Positions 52,175-60,199 of a stretch of 64,000 bases of DNA are shown here, in pieces; the first letter of the stretch is position 1, and the number at the start of each line of letters is the position of its first letter. Source of the DNA: Streptomyces tubercidicus (lineage in GTDB: Bacteria; Actinomycetota; Actinomycetes; Streptomycetales; Streptomycetaceae); contig NZ_CP114205.1 in assembly GCF_027497495.1 (NCBI RefSeq), positions 1,488,001 through 1,552,000 of the forward strand, read 5' to 3'. The notes under the pieces are model-generated. The model saw only the letters and a program-made list of their open reading frames with translations, was not told the origin of the DNA and did no database searches. The position numbers and the translations under genes are program-made.

Positions 52175-53358
52175 CACGCGGCGTCCGCGATGTCGAAGGA
52201 CGCCCACTGCTGGTGGATCGCCGTATGCATCCCCTCGGGGAGCAGCCCCTCCCCCAGCCCGGTGAGGCCGAAGGCGCGGTGGGCCGTACCGGCGGCCAGG
52301 TCCCACAGCTGCCGTCCTCTGATCTCGCGGCCCATCGCGTTGCGCATCTGCTGGGCCAGTGGCTGGGAGCCGGCCGCGACGATACCGCCCGACTGGTACC
52401 ACAGGCCGTTCTCCTCGCCCTGGGTCAGCTCCTGGCCGCCGAGCCGGGCGGAGTCGCAGCGGTCGGTCATCATCATGGAGTTCTCCAGGCCCATGAGGTT
52501 CACCGCGCGCCCGGCGATGGCGAGGTCGACATGCTCGCCGTCGAAGTTGATGCAGGCGGCGATCCGGCCCGCGGCCGCCCCGCGCATGATGGCCGCCGGT
52601 ACCGGACCGGCGATCTCGTCCATGGCGTCCAGCGTCCAGCCCGGCAGGTCGTACGAGGCGAGCGTGGCGTCCCGGGTCGCACGGGCCCGTGTGGTGCGGA
52701 AGGCGTGCCGGATGGTGAGCGGCATGTCGTTGAACAGATGGTCGGTCACCACCCGGGCGCCTGCGCCGTTCCACTCGGCGTCCCAGGCGATATCGACGAT
52801 GTCCTTGACCAAATGGGCGCTCAGGCGTGGGTCGGTGCGGGTGAAGTGCCCCAGCGCGGGCCGCACTCCGTGGCCGAGCAGCATCGGGACGATCCACTCG
52901 AAGCCGGGATGGCGGTCGAAGGTCTGCCCGTGGAAGTCCGAGGCGGGCGAGAAGGCGTCGGGGGAAAGGACCATGTAGCACAGGCCGTAGTCACCGAGGC
53001 GGGCCAGCCGTTCCCACTCGGCACGCGTCGGGGCCCATACGGTGTCGGCCGGGGTGCCGCCGTGGCTGGAGAGCAGCGGCCCTTCCAGGGCGACGCCGAC
53101 GACATGCGGGATGCGTCCGGCGCGCCGCATCGCGTCGTAGCGGCGCATGAAATCCTCAAACTCGCCCAGCCGTTGATGGTGCAGATACAGGGTCGGGATG
53201 CTGAGCACCCCCTCCTGCGCGCAGACCCGCTCAAGGAGTTCGAGGTCGAGCAGGGCGAACTCGGAGAAGTCCACACCGGCAAAGCCGTGACAGTGGACCT
53301 CCACAGGAAGCAGCGGATGGTGGGCCTGCTCGGCCGAGCCGGATATGTTCTCCATCAT
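52174..53358 (-). CDS. NagA-like amidohydrolase
   Basis: A 394-residue amidohydrolase related to N-acetylglucosamine-6-phosphate deacetylases. VEVHCHGFAG gives the metal-binding HxH (22, 24), VALEGPLLSSHGG the bridging Glu, GHFTRTD and DGEHVDLAI further ligands. It probably removes an acyl group from an amino-sugar-like or amide intermediate. It is the first gene of the minus operon, divergent from the HAD operon; the 240-base gap between them contains repeated TTGCCAAC boxes. Confidence 0.78.
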   Translation of the reverse strand: MMENISGSAEQAHHPLLPVEVHCHGFAGVDFSEFALLDLELLERVCAQEGVLSIPTLYLHHQRLGEFEDFMRRYDAMRRAGRIPHVVGVALEGPLLSSHGGTPADTVWAPTRAEWERLARLGDYGLCYMVLSPDAFSPASDFHGQTFDRHPGFEWIVPMLLGHGVRPALGHFTRTDPRLSAHLVKDIVDIAWDAEWNGAGARVVTDHLFNDMPLTIRHAFRTTRARATRDATLASYDLPGWTLDAMDEIAGPVPAAIMRGAAAGRIAACINFDGEHVDLAIAGRAVNLMGLENSMMMTDRCDSARLGGQELTQGEENGLWYQSGGIVAAGSQPLAQQMRNAMGREIRGRQLWDLAAGTAHRAFGLTGLGEGLLPEGMHTAIHQQWASFDIADAA

Positions 53359-53386
53359 TCATCCCTCTTCGCGTTCCTGCTGCTTA

Positions 53387-53563
53387 TTGCCAACCGCTTT
53401 GACAAGTATTGACAGATTGGACGGACGAGGGTCGACGATAGCATCGGGATTACCTGAGGCAAGTAACAGAAGTTGCCTAAGAGATATGGCCGTTGGGCAA
53501 CTTGCCAACTATTGCCAACTGATCGTCAGGTGCTTGACTTCCCGGGCTCACGGTTCCTATGTT
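53387..53563. promoter_or_regulatory. Divergent control region with TTGCCAAC boxes
   Basis: TTGCCAAC occurs at 53387-53394, 53502-53509 and 53512-53519, the last two spaced 10 bases apart (one helical turn). AAGTTGCC (53470-53477) and GGCAACTT (53496-53503) form a perfect inverted repeat. TTGACT (53534-53539) and TATGTT (53558-53563), 18 bases apart, could be the promoter of the plus-strand operon, with the boxes just upstream. The XRE-TPR regulator at 60200 is a candidate binder. Confidence 0.6.
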
Positions 53564-53600
53564 GATCTGGCAAAAGAGGTCAAGCGAGGCAGGAGTCCAG

Positions 53601-54281
53601 GTGGCGCACGAGCTGGTCGTTTTCGACAACAGCGGTGTCCTCGTGGACAGCGAGTCCCTCGGCAACCGCCTGCTGGCCGGGATGCTGACCGACGAGGTGG
53701 CGCCGACGACGTTCGCCGAAGCCGTCGAGCACTATCTGGGGAAGTCCTTCGCCGATATGGTCGAGACCGTCCGCCGGCGCACCGGTGCGGTCGTCCCCGA
53801 CGACTTCGGCGCCCGGTTCCACGCCCGGCTCTTCGACACCTTCGAACGGGAACTCACCGCCGTTGACGGCGTGCACGAGGTCCTGGACGACCTCGACGCG
53901 CGGAACGTCCCCTACTGCGTGGCCTCCAACGACACCGCGGACCGGGTCGCCGTCTCACTCGGGCTCACCGGCCTCGCCCCCCGGCTGGCCGGCCGGATCT
54001 TCGGCGCGGACCAGGTGGCCCGCCCCAAACCCGCCCCCGACGTCTTTCTGCACGCGGCCCGGCGCTGCGGCGTCGCACCTGAGGCATGCTTGGTCATCGA
54101 GGACAGCGCCCGTGGAGTCGCCGCCGCGCGGGCGGCCGGCATGACGGTGTACGGCCTGGCCTCGGTCACTCCGCGTACCCGGCTCGGCGATGCCCAGCAG
54201 GTCCTCGGCTCGATGAGGGAGTTGCGCGATCTGATCCCCGCGCTCTTCCCCGACCCGCTGCTTCAGGAGACCCGCCGATGA
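53601..54281 (+). CDS. HAD-superfamily protein with altered DxD motif
   Basis: A 226-residue HAD protein of the beta-phosphoglucomutase/phosphatase type. Motif I is FDNSGVLVDSES: the nucleophile Asp is kept, but the second Asp (general acid in FDxDG) is Ser. Motif II is CVASNDT, motif III KPAPDVFLHA and motif IV VIEDSARGV. The change should impair normal phosphatase chemistry, so the role may be altered. GTG 53601 has AGGAG 5 bases upstream. First gene of the plus operon; it overlaps the next by 4 bases. Confidence 0.82.
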   Translation: MAHELVVFDNSGVLVDSESLGNRLLAGMLTDEVAPTTFAEAVEHYLGKSFADMVETVRRRTGAVVPDDFGARFHARLFDTFERELTAVDGVHEVLDDLDARNVPYCVASNDTADRVAVSLGLTGLAPRLAGRIFGADQVARPKPAPDVFLHAARRCGVAPEACLVIEDSARGVAAARAAGMTVYGLASVTPRTRLGDAQQVLGSMRELRDLIPALFPDPLLQETRR

Positions 54282-55138
54282 CCGACGACCGCCGCCTCGG
54301 CCTGCACATCTTCGACCTCGACGGCACGCTGCTGCGTTCCGACGCCACGCTCAGCGGCTACGCCCGTGACGGGCTCAACGCGCTGCTGGACGCGGGCACA
54401 CCGCTGACCGTGGCCAGCGCCCGCAGCGCCGTCGCCATCCGCACCCTGCTCGCCGGGGTGCGGCTGACGCTGCCCGTCATCGAGCTCAACGGCGCGTTCC
54501 TCACCGACCTCGCCTCCGGCCGTCATCTGACCCACCGGACGCTCGACCCGGCGACGGCGACCAGCGCACTGGACGCCCTCGCACGCCTGGCCGCCGAGCC
54601 CGTGCTGACCACCTGGGACGGCACCACCGACCGGGTCCTGCACGGCCCGTGCGGCAACCCCGCCCTCGACTGGTACGTGGCGGAGAAGCGCGCCTACGGC
54701 GACCCCCGGCTCGGCGCCTACGAGGACCCGTACGCCGAGGTCACCGGCACACACACCGCCGCGGTGATCGCCTTCGTCCCCGACGAGCACGCGAAGGCCG
54801 CGGTCACGGTCCTCGAAGAGGCCCTCGGCGATGCGGCCGGTGTGCAGGCCGCCGCGAATCGCTACGTACCCGGCTGGACCGAGATCCAGATCGCGCACCC
54901 GCAGGCCGAAAAGGGCTTCGCCGTACGTCAGCTCGCGCAGACCGCCGGGCTCGGACACCTGCGGCTGACCGTGTACGGCGACCACCTGAACGACCTGCCC
55001 ATGTTCGCCGTCGCCGACCGCACCGTCGCCCCCGCCAACGCGCACCCCGATGTCAGCGACCGGGCCGATGTGGTCACAGCCGCCAACGACGAGGACGGCA
55101 TCATCCGTTACCTGCTGGACGGAGCCCAGCCGTGCTGA
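54278..55138 (+). CDS. Cof-type HAD phosphatase
   Basis: A 286-residue HAD hydrolase of the Cof/YbiV type. Motif I is HIFDLDGTLLRSD with both Asp, motif II VASARS, and motif IV VYGDHLNDLPMF. The large cap domain (~85-200) is of the C2 type found in sugar-phosphate phosphatases. ATG 54278 overlaps the preceding stop (ATGA), and its end overlaps the kinase start by 7 bases. It likely dephosphorylates an intermediate of the cluster. Confidence 0.85.
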   Translation: MTDDRRLGLHIFDLDGTLLRSDATLSGYARDGLNALLDAGTPLTVASARSAVAIRTLLAGVRLTLPVIELNGAFLTDLASGRHLTHRTLDPATATSALDALARLAAEPVLTTWDGTTDRVLHGPCGNPALDWYVAEKRAYGDPRLGAYEDPYAEVTGTHTAAVIAFVPDEHAKAAVTVLEEALGDAAGVQAAANRYVPGWTEIQIAHPQAEKGFAVRQLAQTAGLGHLRLTVYGDHLNDLPMFAVADRTVAPANAHPDVSDRADVVTAANDEDGIIRYLLDGAQPC

Positions 55139-55788
55139 TCGTCTTGGAGGGCATCGACGGCAGCGGCAAATCCACCGTCGCACGCCTGGTCGCACGGGAA
55201 CTCGCCCCCGGCCGCACCGCCCCCGCGGGCAAGAAGGACATCGCGGCGGCGGACCCCGGAACCGCCGCCCGCGCCGACCTGTTACGCGAACTCATCTGGT
55301 CCTCGCCCGAAGAGCAGGGCGACACCTACGGAGCCGCGCACTGGATCCTGCTGATCGCCTCCTGGTACGCGGGGCTGGCCCGGCTGCGTCCTGAACTGGC
55401 GGACGGGAAGACCGTCACCGTGATGGACGGCTGGTACTACCGCAACATCGCCAAGACGCTGGTCCGCGAGCCGCTGGACGCGCACTGGGTCGAGTCGCTC
55501 TTCGCCCCTGTCCCGGAACCCGCCCTGACAGTCCTGCTGGATGTCGCCCCCGAGGTCGCCTGGTCGCGCCGCGACGGCTTCAAGGACACCGAGATCGGCC
55601 GCTGGGACGGCTTCACCGGTCCGCCGCGCGAGTCCTTCTGCGGCTACCAGTCGCTGGTGCGCCGCGAGTTGCTGCGGATGGCCGCGGAGCGCGGCTGGCC
55701 CGTACTGACCCCGGACCCGGACGAGCCGCCGGAGCAGATCGCGGCCGCCGTGGTGGCCGCGGCGCACGCGCGCAGGAGGACACCATGA
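55132..55788 (+). CDS. Thymidylate-kinase-like P-loop kinase
   Basis: A 218-residue P-loop kinase. Walker A is LEGIDGSGKST as in dTMP kinases, VMDGWYYRN is the DR(Y/W)-like motif, and VLLDVAPEVAWSRRDG is the sugar-nucleotide segment. The usual LID arginines are not clear. The housekeeping tmk should lie elsewhere; this one is embedded in the coupled operon and may act on an unusual nucleotide or sugar phosphate. Confidence 0.8.
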   Translation: MLIVLEGIDGSGKSTVARLVARELAPGRTAPAGKKDIAAADPGTAARADLLRELIWSSPEEQGDTYGAAHWILLIASWYAGLARLRPELADGKTVTVMDGWYYRNIAKTLVREPLDAHWVESLFAPVPEPALTVLLDVAPEVAWSRRDGFKDTEIGRWDGFTGPPRESFCGYQSLVRRELLRMAAERGWPVLTPDPDEPPEQIAAAVVAAAHARRRTP

Positions 55789-56732
55789 GTCCCACCCGTG
55801 ATGTGGTCGGCGCATCCGACCTCGACGTCTTCGCCGACACCCTCGCCGATGTCATCGCCGGACAGTACCCGGCGGACGAGCTCAACCGTCTGCCGGGCGC
55901 CACCTCACCGGCGGCCCTGCGGATCCGCGAGGCGTACGCGGAATCCCTCGCCGCCCGCGTCACCCAGGATCCGCCGGCCCGGCACGGCGGACCGCTGCCC
56001 GAACCGCTCCCGCACCAAGGAGAAAGCGTGCTCGACCACCTCGGCCAACTCACCGTCGACTGGAACGACTTCGAAGCAGCGGGCGAGACCACCCGCGATG
56101 TCGTCCAGCGCCTCGCGGACGACAAGGAATCCCTGCGCAAACTGGTCTACGACGTCGAGCACAAGCCGGAGCTGCTGGCCATGTGCGAGCGCCACCAGCT
56201 GCTCGACTACATCGTGCTGTACGACGCGCTGGACCGGGGCATCCGGCTGCGCCTGCACATCTCCACCGACGACCACTTCGACCGGCCGCACGACCACCGG
56301 TTCTCCTTCTCCAGCCGCATCCTGACGGGCGGATACACGCACACCTGGTACCACATGGACGGCGACCTCTACGGCGACGGCCCCGACCCGGAGGCCCGCC
56401 AGTACCTCAGCCGCCACACCCCGGACCCGCGGGCCCACGGCCACCTGGACAAGCTCACCCCGCACATCGTCCGCTGGGAGGCGCCGGGCAGCTGCTACAC
56501 GCTGCACCACAGCGCCATCCACACCACGTTCACCACACCCGACACCGTCTCGCTCTTCCTGCGCGGGCCGGTCGAGAAGGACCGGTCGGTGATCATGGAC
56601 AAGGAGGAGGGCGCCCTGTGGTGGCGCTTCGGCCGCCAGGACGAGCCCGAGGAGCGCCGCCGGGAGAAGTCCATGGGCCTCGACGCCTACCGGCAGATCC
56701 GTGACCGGCTGGAGAAGCTCGGCGTCATCTGA
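55785..56732 (+). CDS. His-rich cupin-like protein, paralogue A
   Basis: A 315-residue protein. Residues ~90-315 match the next gene along the whole length. PHDHRFSF (168-175) and HHSAIHTT (241-248) look like the two halves of a cupin metal site. An extra N-terminal helical region (1-80) is absent from paralogue B; inside it, AAGGAG and GTG 56028 could start a shorter cupin-only protein. ATG 55785 overlaps the kinase stop. I do not recognise a named enzyme; a metal-dependent oxygenase or isomerase is a guess. Confidence 0.7.
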   Translation: MSPTRDVVGASDLDVFADTLADVIAGQYPADELNRLPGATSPAALRIREAYAESLAARVTQDPPARHGGPLPEPLPHQGESVLDHLGQLTVDWNDFEAAGETTRDVVQRLADDKESLRKLVYDVEHKPELLAMCERHQLLDYIVLYDALDRGIRLRLHISTDDHFDRPHDHRFSFSSRILTGGYTHTWYHMDGDLYGDGPDPEARQYLSRHTPDPRAHGHLDKLTPHIVRWEAPGSCYTLHHSAIHTTFTTPDTVSLFLRGPVEKDRSVIMDKEEGALWWRFGRQDEPEERRREKSMGLDAYRQIRDRLEKLGVI

Positions 56733-56803
56733 CGCCCGGTGCGCTCCAGTCCCTTTCCGCACCGGACGACCGGTGCCCTCCCTCCCGAGGAGTAGAACCA
56801 CCC

Positions 56804-57589
56804 ATGAGCATCGAGACGGCAGACCGGGTACACGTCAACAACACCGCCGTCGGACTCTTCGAGAACGTCGGCCCCATCGACTGGGACGACCTGCCCGCGG
56901 CGGCCGAGCTGACGCAACGGCTGATCCGCGAGTTCGCCGCCGACAAGGCGCTGTTCCGCAGGCTGCTGTTCGCCGTCGAGCACGACCCCTACCTGTGGGC
57001 CAAGTGTGAGGAGGACGTGGTCGAGGACAAGATCGTCCTGTGGGACGACGTGGAGAAGGGGCTGCGGATCAGGCTCCGGATGTCCACCGACCATCAGCAG
57101 CAGCTCGCCCACAACCACCGCTTCTCCTTCACCAACCTCGTCCTGCGCGGCACCTATCTGCACCGCAACTACGTGGCCCGCAACGGGTTCGACGAGAACA
57201 CCCTGCCGGACGACGTGCAGCCGGTGATGCTGCACCAGGACCGCGCCGGTGAGTGCTTCACGATCCACCACAACGCCCTGCACTCCACCCCGTTCACCGA
57301 GCTGGGCACCATCTCCCTGGTCCTGCGCGGCAACCCGGTCAAGGACCGTGCGCCGGTCATGTTCAAGGAGGCCCGCGGCCGCGAAGAGGCCCTCCAGCAG
57401 CTGGAGGAGAGCCGGGAAGGGCAGCGCAGCGAGCTGTCCGAGGTCGAGCCGGAGGCGGCAGAGGTCGGCACCATGTTCTGGCGGGTCGGCGAGGACCGCG
57501 AGTCCGCCGAGCGCCGCGCGGAGCGCCAGATGACCAAGGAGAAGTACCACTACTGGTGCCACCGGCTGGAAGAGCTGGGGATCATCTGA
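56804..57589 (+). CDS. His-rich cupin-like protein, paralogue B
   Basis: A 261-residue protein homologous to paralogue A: DWDDLPAAAELTQRLIREFA aligns with DWNDFEAAGETTRDVVQRLA, and GLRIRLRMSTD with GIRLRLHISTD. AHNHRFSF (102-109) and HHNALHST (155-162) give the same His pattern. ATG 56804 has GAGGAG 12 bases upstream. Two linked paralogues may form a heteromer or catalyse successive steps. Function unknown. Confidence 0.7.
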   Translation: MSIETADRVHVNNTAVGLFENVGPIDWDDLPAAAELTQRLIREFAADKALFRRLLFAVEHDPYLWAKCEEDVVEDKIVLWDDVEKGLRIRLRMSTDHQQQLAHNHRFSFTNLVLRGTYLHRNYVARNGFDENTLPDDVQPVMLHQDRAGECFTIHHNALHSTPFTELGTISLVLRGNPVKDRAPVMFKEARGREEALQQLEESREGQRSELSEVEPEAAEVGTMFWRVGEDRESAERRAERQMTKEKYHYWCHRLEELGII

Positions 57590-58633
57590 ATGCCGATCCG
57601 ACGGCTCGCGCCCGGACGGGCAGCGGTGCGCTACGGGTTCATCGGCCCCGGCACCCACGCACAGGAGAACCTGCTGCCCGCACTGTCGGTGCTGGACGGG
57701 GCACGGCTGACCGCGGTGGCGGCGCGCAAGCCCGACGCCGCGGCCGAGGCCGCCCGGCGCTGGGGCGCGGACCTGTGGACCGACGACTGGACGGAGCTGA
57801 CGGAGCCGGCCGACGGTGAGGGCGGGCGGGAGGTCGACGCCCTGGTCGTGGCCGGCTCCCCGGACCTGCACGCCGAGGTGCTGCGGCGGGCCCTCCCCCG
57901 CGGTATCAGCGTCTTCGTGGAGAAGCCCCCGGCCCCCGGCACCGGGACACTGGAGAAGCTGGTCGACGACGAACGCGGCGCGCCCCGGGGCACGGTGGCG
58001 TTCGTCGGCTTCAACTTCCCCTACGGACAGTCCTACCGGAAGCTCCGTGACACCCTGCGCGACCACGGCGCACTGCGCACGGTCGATATCCGTATGGTCT
58101 CGGCCAAGCCCACGTCCCCCGTATGGGGCTGTACGACGGTGGAGGACAGCCTGCTCCAGGGGCTCGGCACCCACGCGGTGGACCTGGCCCTGCGCGAACT
58201 GGGCACCCCGGACCGGATCACCGCCCGGCGCGCGGACATCGACGCGCGCCGCTGCGCGATCCATGTCTTCCTGGAGTACGCCGACGGCCGGCTGGCCACC
58301 CTGCTGCTGGGCAACTACTCCAACCGCCTGGAGTACCGGTGCGAACTGGTCACCGATGACGCGGTCGTCGGAGTCCTGGACCACTTCAGGACGCTGACCG
58401 TCAGCCGCCCGTCGAACGCGCCCGGTGCGGGCGTCCTGGACGGCAAGGAGACCCTGCGCCACGACTGGCCGGGCCGCCGCGGCGGCTACGGCGTGACCGG
58501 CTACGCGACCGAGCTGGAGTCCTTCCACCGGAGCGTCCGGGACGGTGAGCGCAGTGGTTCGCCGCTGTCGGCCTGTCTGGAGGTCTACCGCGTCCTGGAC
58601 GAGGTGCGGCGGCAGACGGGAGTCCGCCCGTGA
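57590..58633 (+). CDS. Gfo/Idh/MocA-family oxidoreductase
   Basis: A 347-residue NAD(P)-dependent sugar-type dehydrogenase. The Rossmann motif is YGFIGPGTHAQENLLPAL, and VEKPPA holds the conserved EKP Lys. GLGTHAVDLALREL follows the usual G..D/H..D pattern of the second domain. Such enzymes oxidise or reduce a ring hydroxyl of sugars or inositols. ATG 57590 directly follows the stop of paralogue B and the end overlaps the SDR gene. Confidence 0.87.
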   Translation: MPIRRLAPGRAAVRYGFIGPGTHAQENLLPALSVLDGARLTAVAARKPDAAAEAARRWGADLWTDDWTELTEPADGEGGREVDALVVAGSPDLHAEVLRRALPRGISVFVEKPPAPGTGTLEKLVDDERGAPRGTVAFVGFNFPYGQSYRKLRDTLRDHGALRTVDIRMVSAKPTSPVWGCTTVEDSLLQGLGTHAVDLALRELGTPDRITARRADIDARRCAIHVFLEYADGRLATLLLGNYSNRLEYRCELVTDDAVVGVLDHFRTLTVSRPSNAPGAGVLDGKETLRHDWPGRRGGYGVTGYATELESFHRSVRDGERSGSPLSACLEVYRVLDEVRRQTGVRP

Positions 58634-59382
58634 ACGCCCCGTCCCCCTCCCTGGAGGGCCGTACCGCTCTCGTCACCGGGGGCGGCACCGGAATCGGCCG
58701 GTCCGTGGCCGGGACACTCGCCGCGCTGGGCGCGCGGGTCGCGGTCAACCACCTGCCCGGCGCCGAGCAGGAGGGCAACGGCGAGGAACTGCCGGAGGGC
58801 TGCTTCCCGGTGGCGGCCGATGTACGGGACCGACAGCAGGTCTCGGCCATGTTCGCGACGGTGGCCGAGCGGTTCGGCCGGCTCGACATCCTCGTCAACA
58901 ACGCGGGCGTGTTCCCGCGCGCGCAGATCCTGGACCTGGACGAATCCCTGTGGGATCTCGTCCTCGACACCAACCTCAAGGGCGCGTTCTTCTGCGCCCA
59001 GGAGGCGGCCACGCTGATGATCGCGCAGGGTGGCGGCGGGCGGATCGTGAACGTGTCCTCCAGCGCGGCCTTCACCGGCTCGCCCAAGGGGGCGCACTAC
59101 GCCGCGAGCAAGGCCGGTCTGGTCGCCCTGGGCAAATCGCTGGCCCGTGCCCTCGCCGTGCACGACATCACGGTGAACACCGTCGCCCCCGGCGTCACGC
59201 GGACCGCCCAACCGGAGCTGGACGAGGACGGGTTCCTGGCCGAGGGCCGGAAGATCCCGCTGGGCCGGGTGGCACAGCCCCAGGACGTGGCGAACTCGGT
59301 GGCCTTCCTCGTCGGCGACCTGGGGTCCTATCTGACCGGCCAGACACTGGGCGTCAACGGGGGAACGGTGATGGTGCCGTGA
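58630..59382 (+). CDS. SDR-family oxidoreductase (FabG-like)
   Basis: A 250-residue classical SDR: TGGGTGIGRS, NNAGV, Ser in VSSSAAFTGS, YAASK and a final YLTGQTLGVNGG. NADPH use is likely from the spacing after the first strand. GTG 58630 and the end (GTGA) overlap both neighbours by 4 bases. Together with the Gfo/Idh enzyme it may set the oxidation state of a sugar or polyol intermediate. Confidence 0.9.
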   Translation: MNAPSPSLEGRTALVTGGGTGIGRSVAGTLAALGARVAVNHLPGAEQEGNGEELPEGCFPVAADVRDRQQVSAMFATVAERFGRLDILVNNAGVFPRAQILDLDESLWDLVLDTNLKGAFFCAQEAATLMIAQGGGGRIVNVSSSAAFTGSPKGAHYAASKAGLVALGKSLARALAVHDITVNTVAPGVTRTAQPELDEDGFLAEGRKIPLGRVAQPQDVANSVAFLVGDLGSYLTGQTLGVNGGTVMVP

Positions 59383-60077
59383 GCCCGTACGAGATCCCGG
59401 CCGCCGACTCCGTACGCGGGGAGCTGACCGAGCGGTGGGGCAGCCCGCTGGCCCGGGTGCAGGCCAAGCTCTCGCCGGTGCTGCACCCCTGGCTGTGCCG
59501 GTTCCTGTCGCTGTCCCCGTACGTGGTGATGGCGAGCGCGGACGGGCAGGGCCGCTGCGACGCCTCACCGCGCGGCGGCACCCCCGGCTTTGTCCGGGTC
59601 CTCGACGAGCGGACGCTGTTCATCCCGGAGGAGTCCGGCAACCGGCTGCTGCAGACCCTGCACAACCTGCAGGAGAACCCCGGCGTCGGCCTGCTCTTCC
59701 TCATCCCCGGGATGCGGGAGACCGCCCGGGTCAACGGCCGCGCCGAACCGGTCTCCCGGAACGATCCGCGCTGGCGGGACCTCCCGCTCGACGACGAGGA
59801 GCGGGAGCGGCTGCTGTGGGGGTCGCTCATCCACGTCGAGGAGGCGTACTACCACTGCGGCCGGGCGAGCCGCTTCTCCGACCTGTGGGACGTCGCCCGG
59901 ATCAACCGCAACCAGGCCGACCCGCCGTTGCCCAAGCGGCCGCCCACGACAGCGGGGACAGAACAGCCGGTGGGGAGAGCGCAGCCAGCGGGGACAGACC
60001 AGCCGGTGCAGCACAGCCGGCCCGCGCACGGGATGGCCGACGGTGCTCCCGAGTCCCGAGCAGGCTTGCCGCAATAG
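59379..60077 (+). CDS. Pyridoxamine-5'-phosphate-oxidase-like flavoprotein
   Basis: A 232-residue split-barrel flavin-binding protein: FLSLSPYVVMASADGQGRCD, then SPRGGTPGFVRVLDERTLFI and NRLLQTLHNLQENPGVGLLF. These fit the MSMEG_1061-like PNPOx group, which binds FMN or F420. The last ~40 residues are a repetitive Gly/Gln/Pro/Ala tail of low complexity. It is the last gene of the plus operon, followed by a terminator. Confidence 0.82.
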   Translation: MSPYEIPAADSVRGELTERWGSPLARVQAKLSPVLHPWLCRFLSLSPYVVMASADGQGRCDASPRGGTPGFVRVLDERTLFIPEESGNRLLQTLHNLQENPGVGLLFLIPGMRETARVNGRAEPVSRNDPRWRDLPLDDEERERLLWGSLIHVEEAYYHCGRASRFSDLWDVARINRNQADPPLPKRPPTTAGTEQPVGRAQPAGTDQPVQHSRPAHGMADGAPESRAGLPQ

Positions 60078-60115
60078 TCAATTTTTGTCGCCCTTGACAC
60101 GGCATGAAATCATGC

Positions 60116-60139
60116 GGGGCGGGTCACCTGACCCGCCCC
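60116..60139 (+). terminator. Terminator-like hairpin before XRE gene
   Basis: Perfect 11-base arms GGGGCGGGTCA (60116-60126) and TGACCCGCCCC (60129-60139). Just upstream is the small palindrome GCATGAAATCATGC (60102-60115), a possible regulator site. Confidence 0.5.
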
Positions 60140-60199
60140 CGTAAGGGCGTCGCGTCCCCGCCGGGAGGAGGAGAAGAAGACTTCCGCAGAGGTGCAAAA

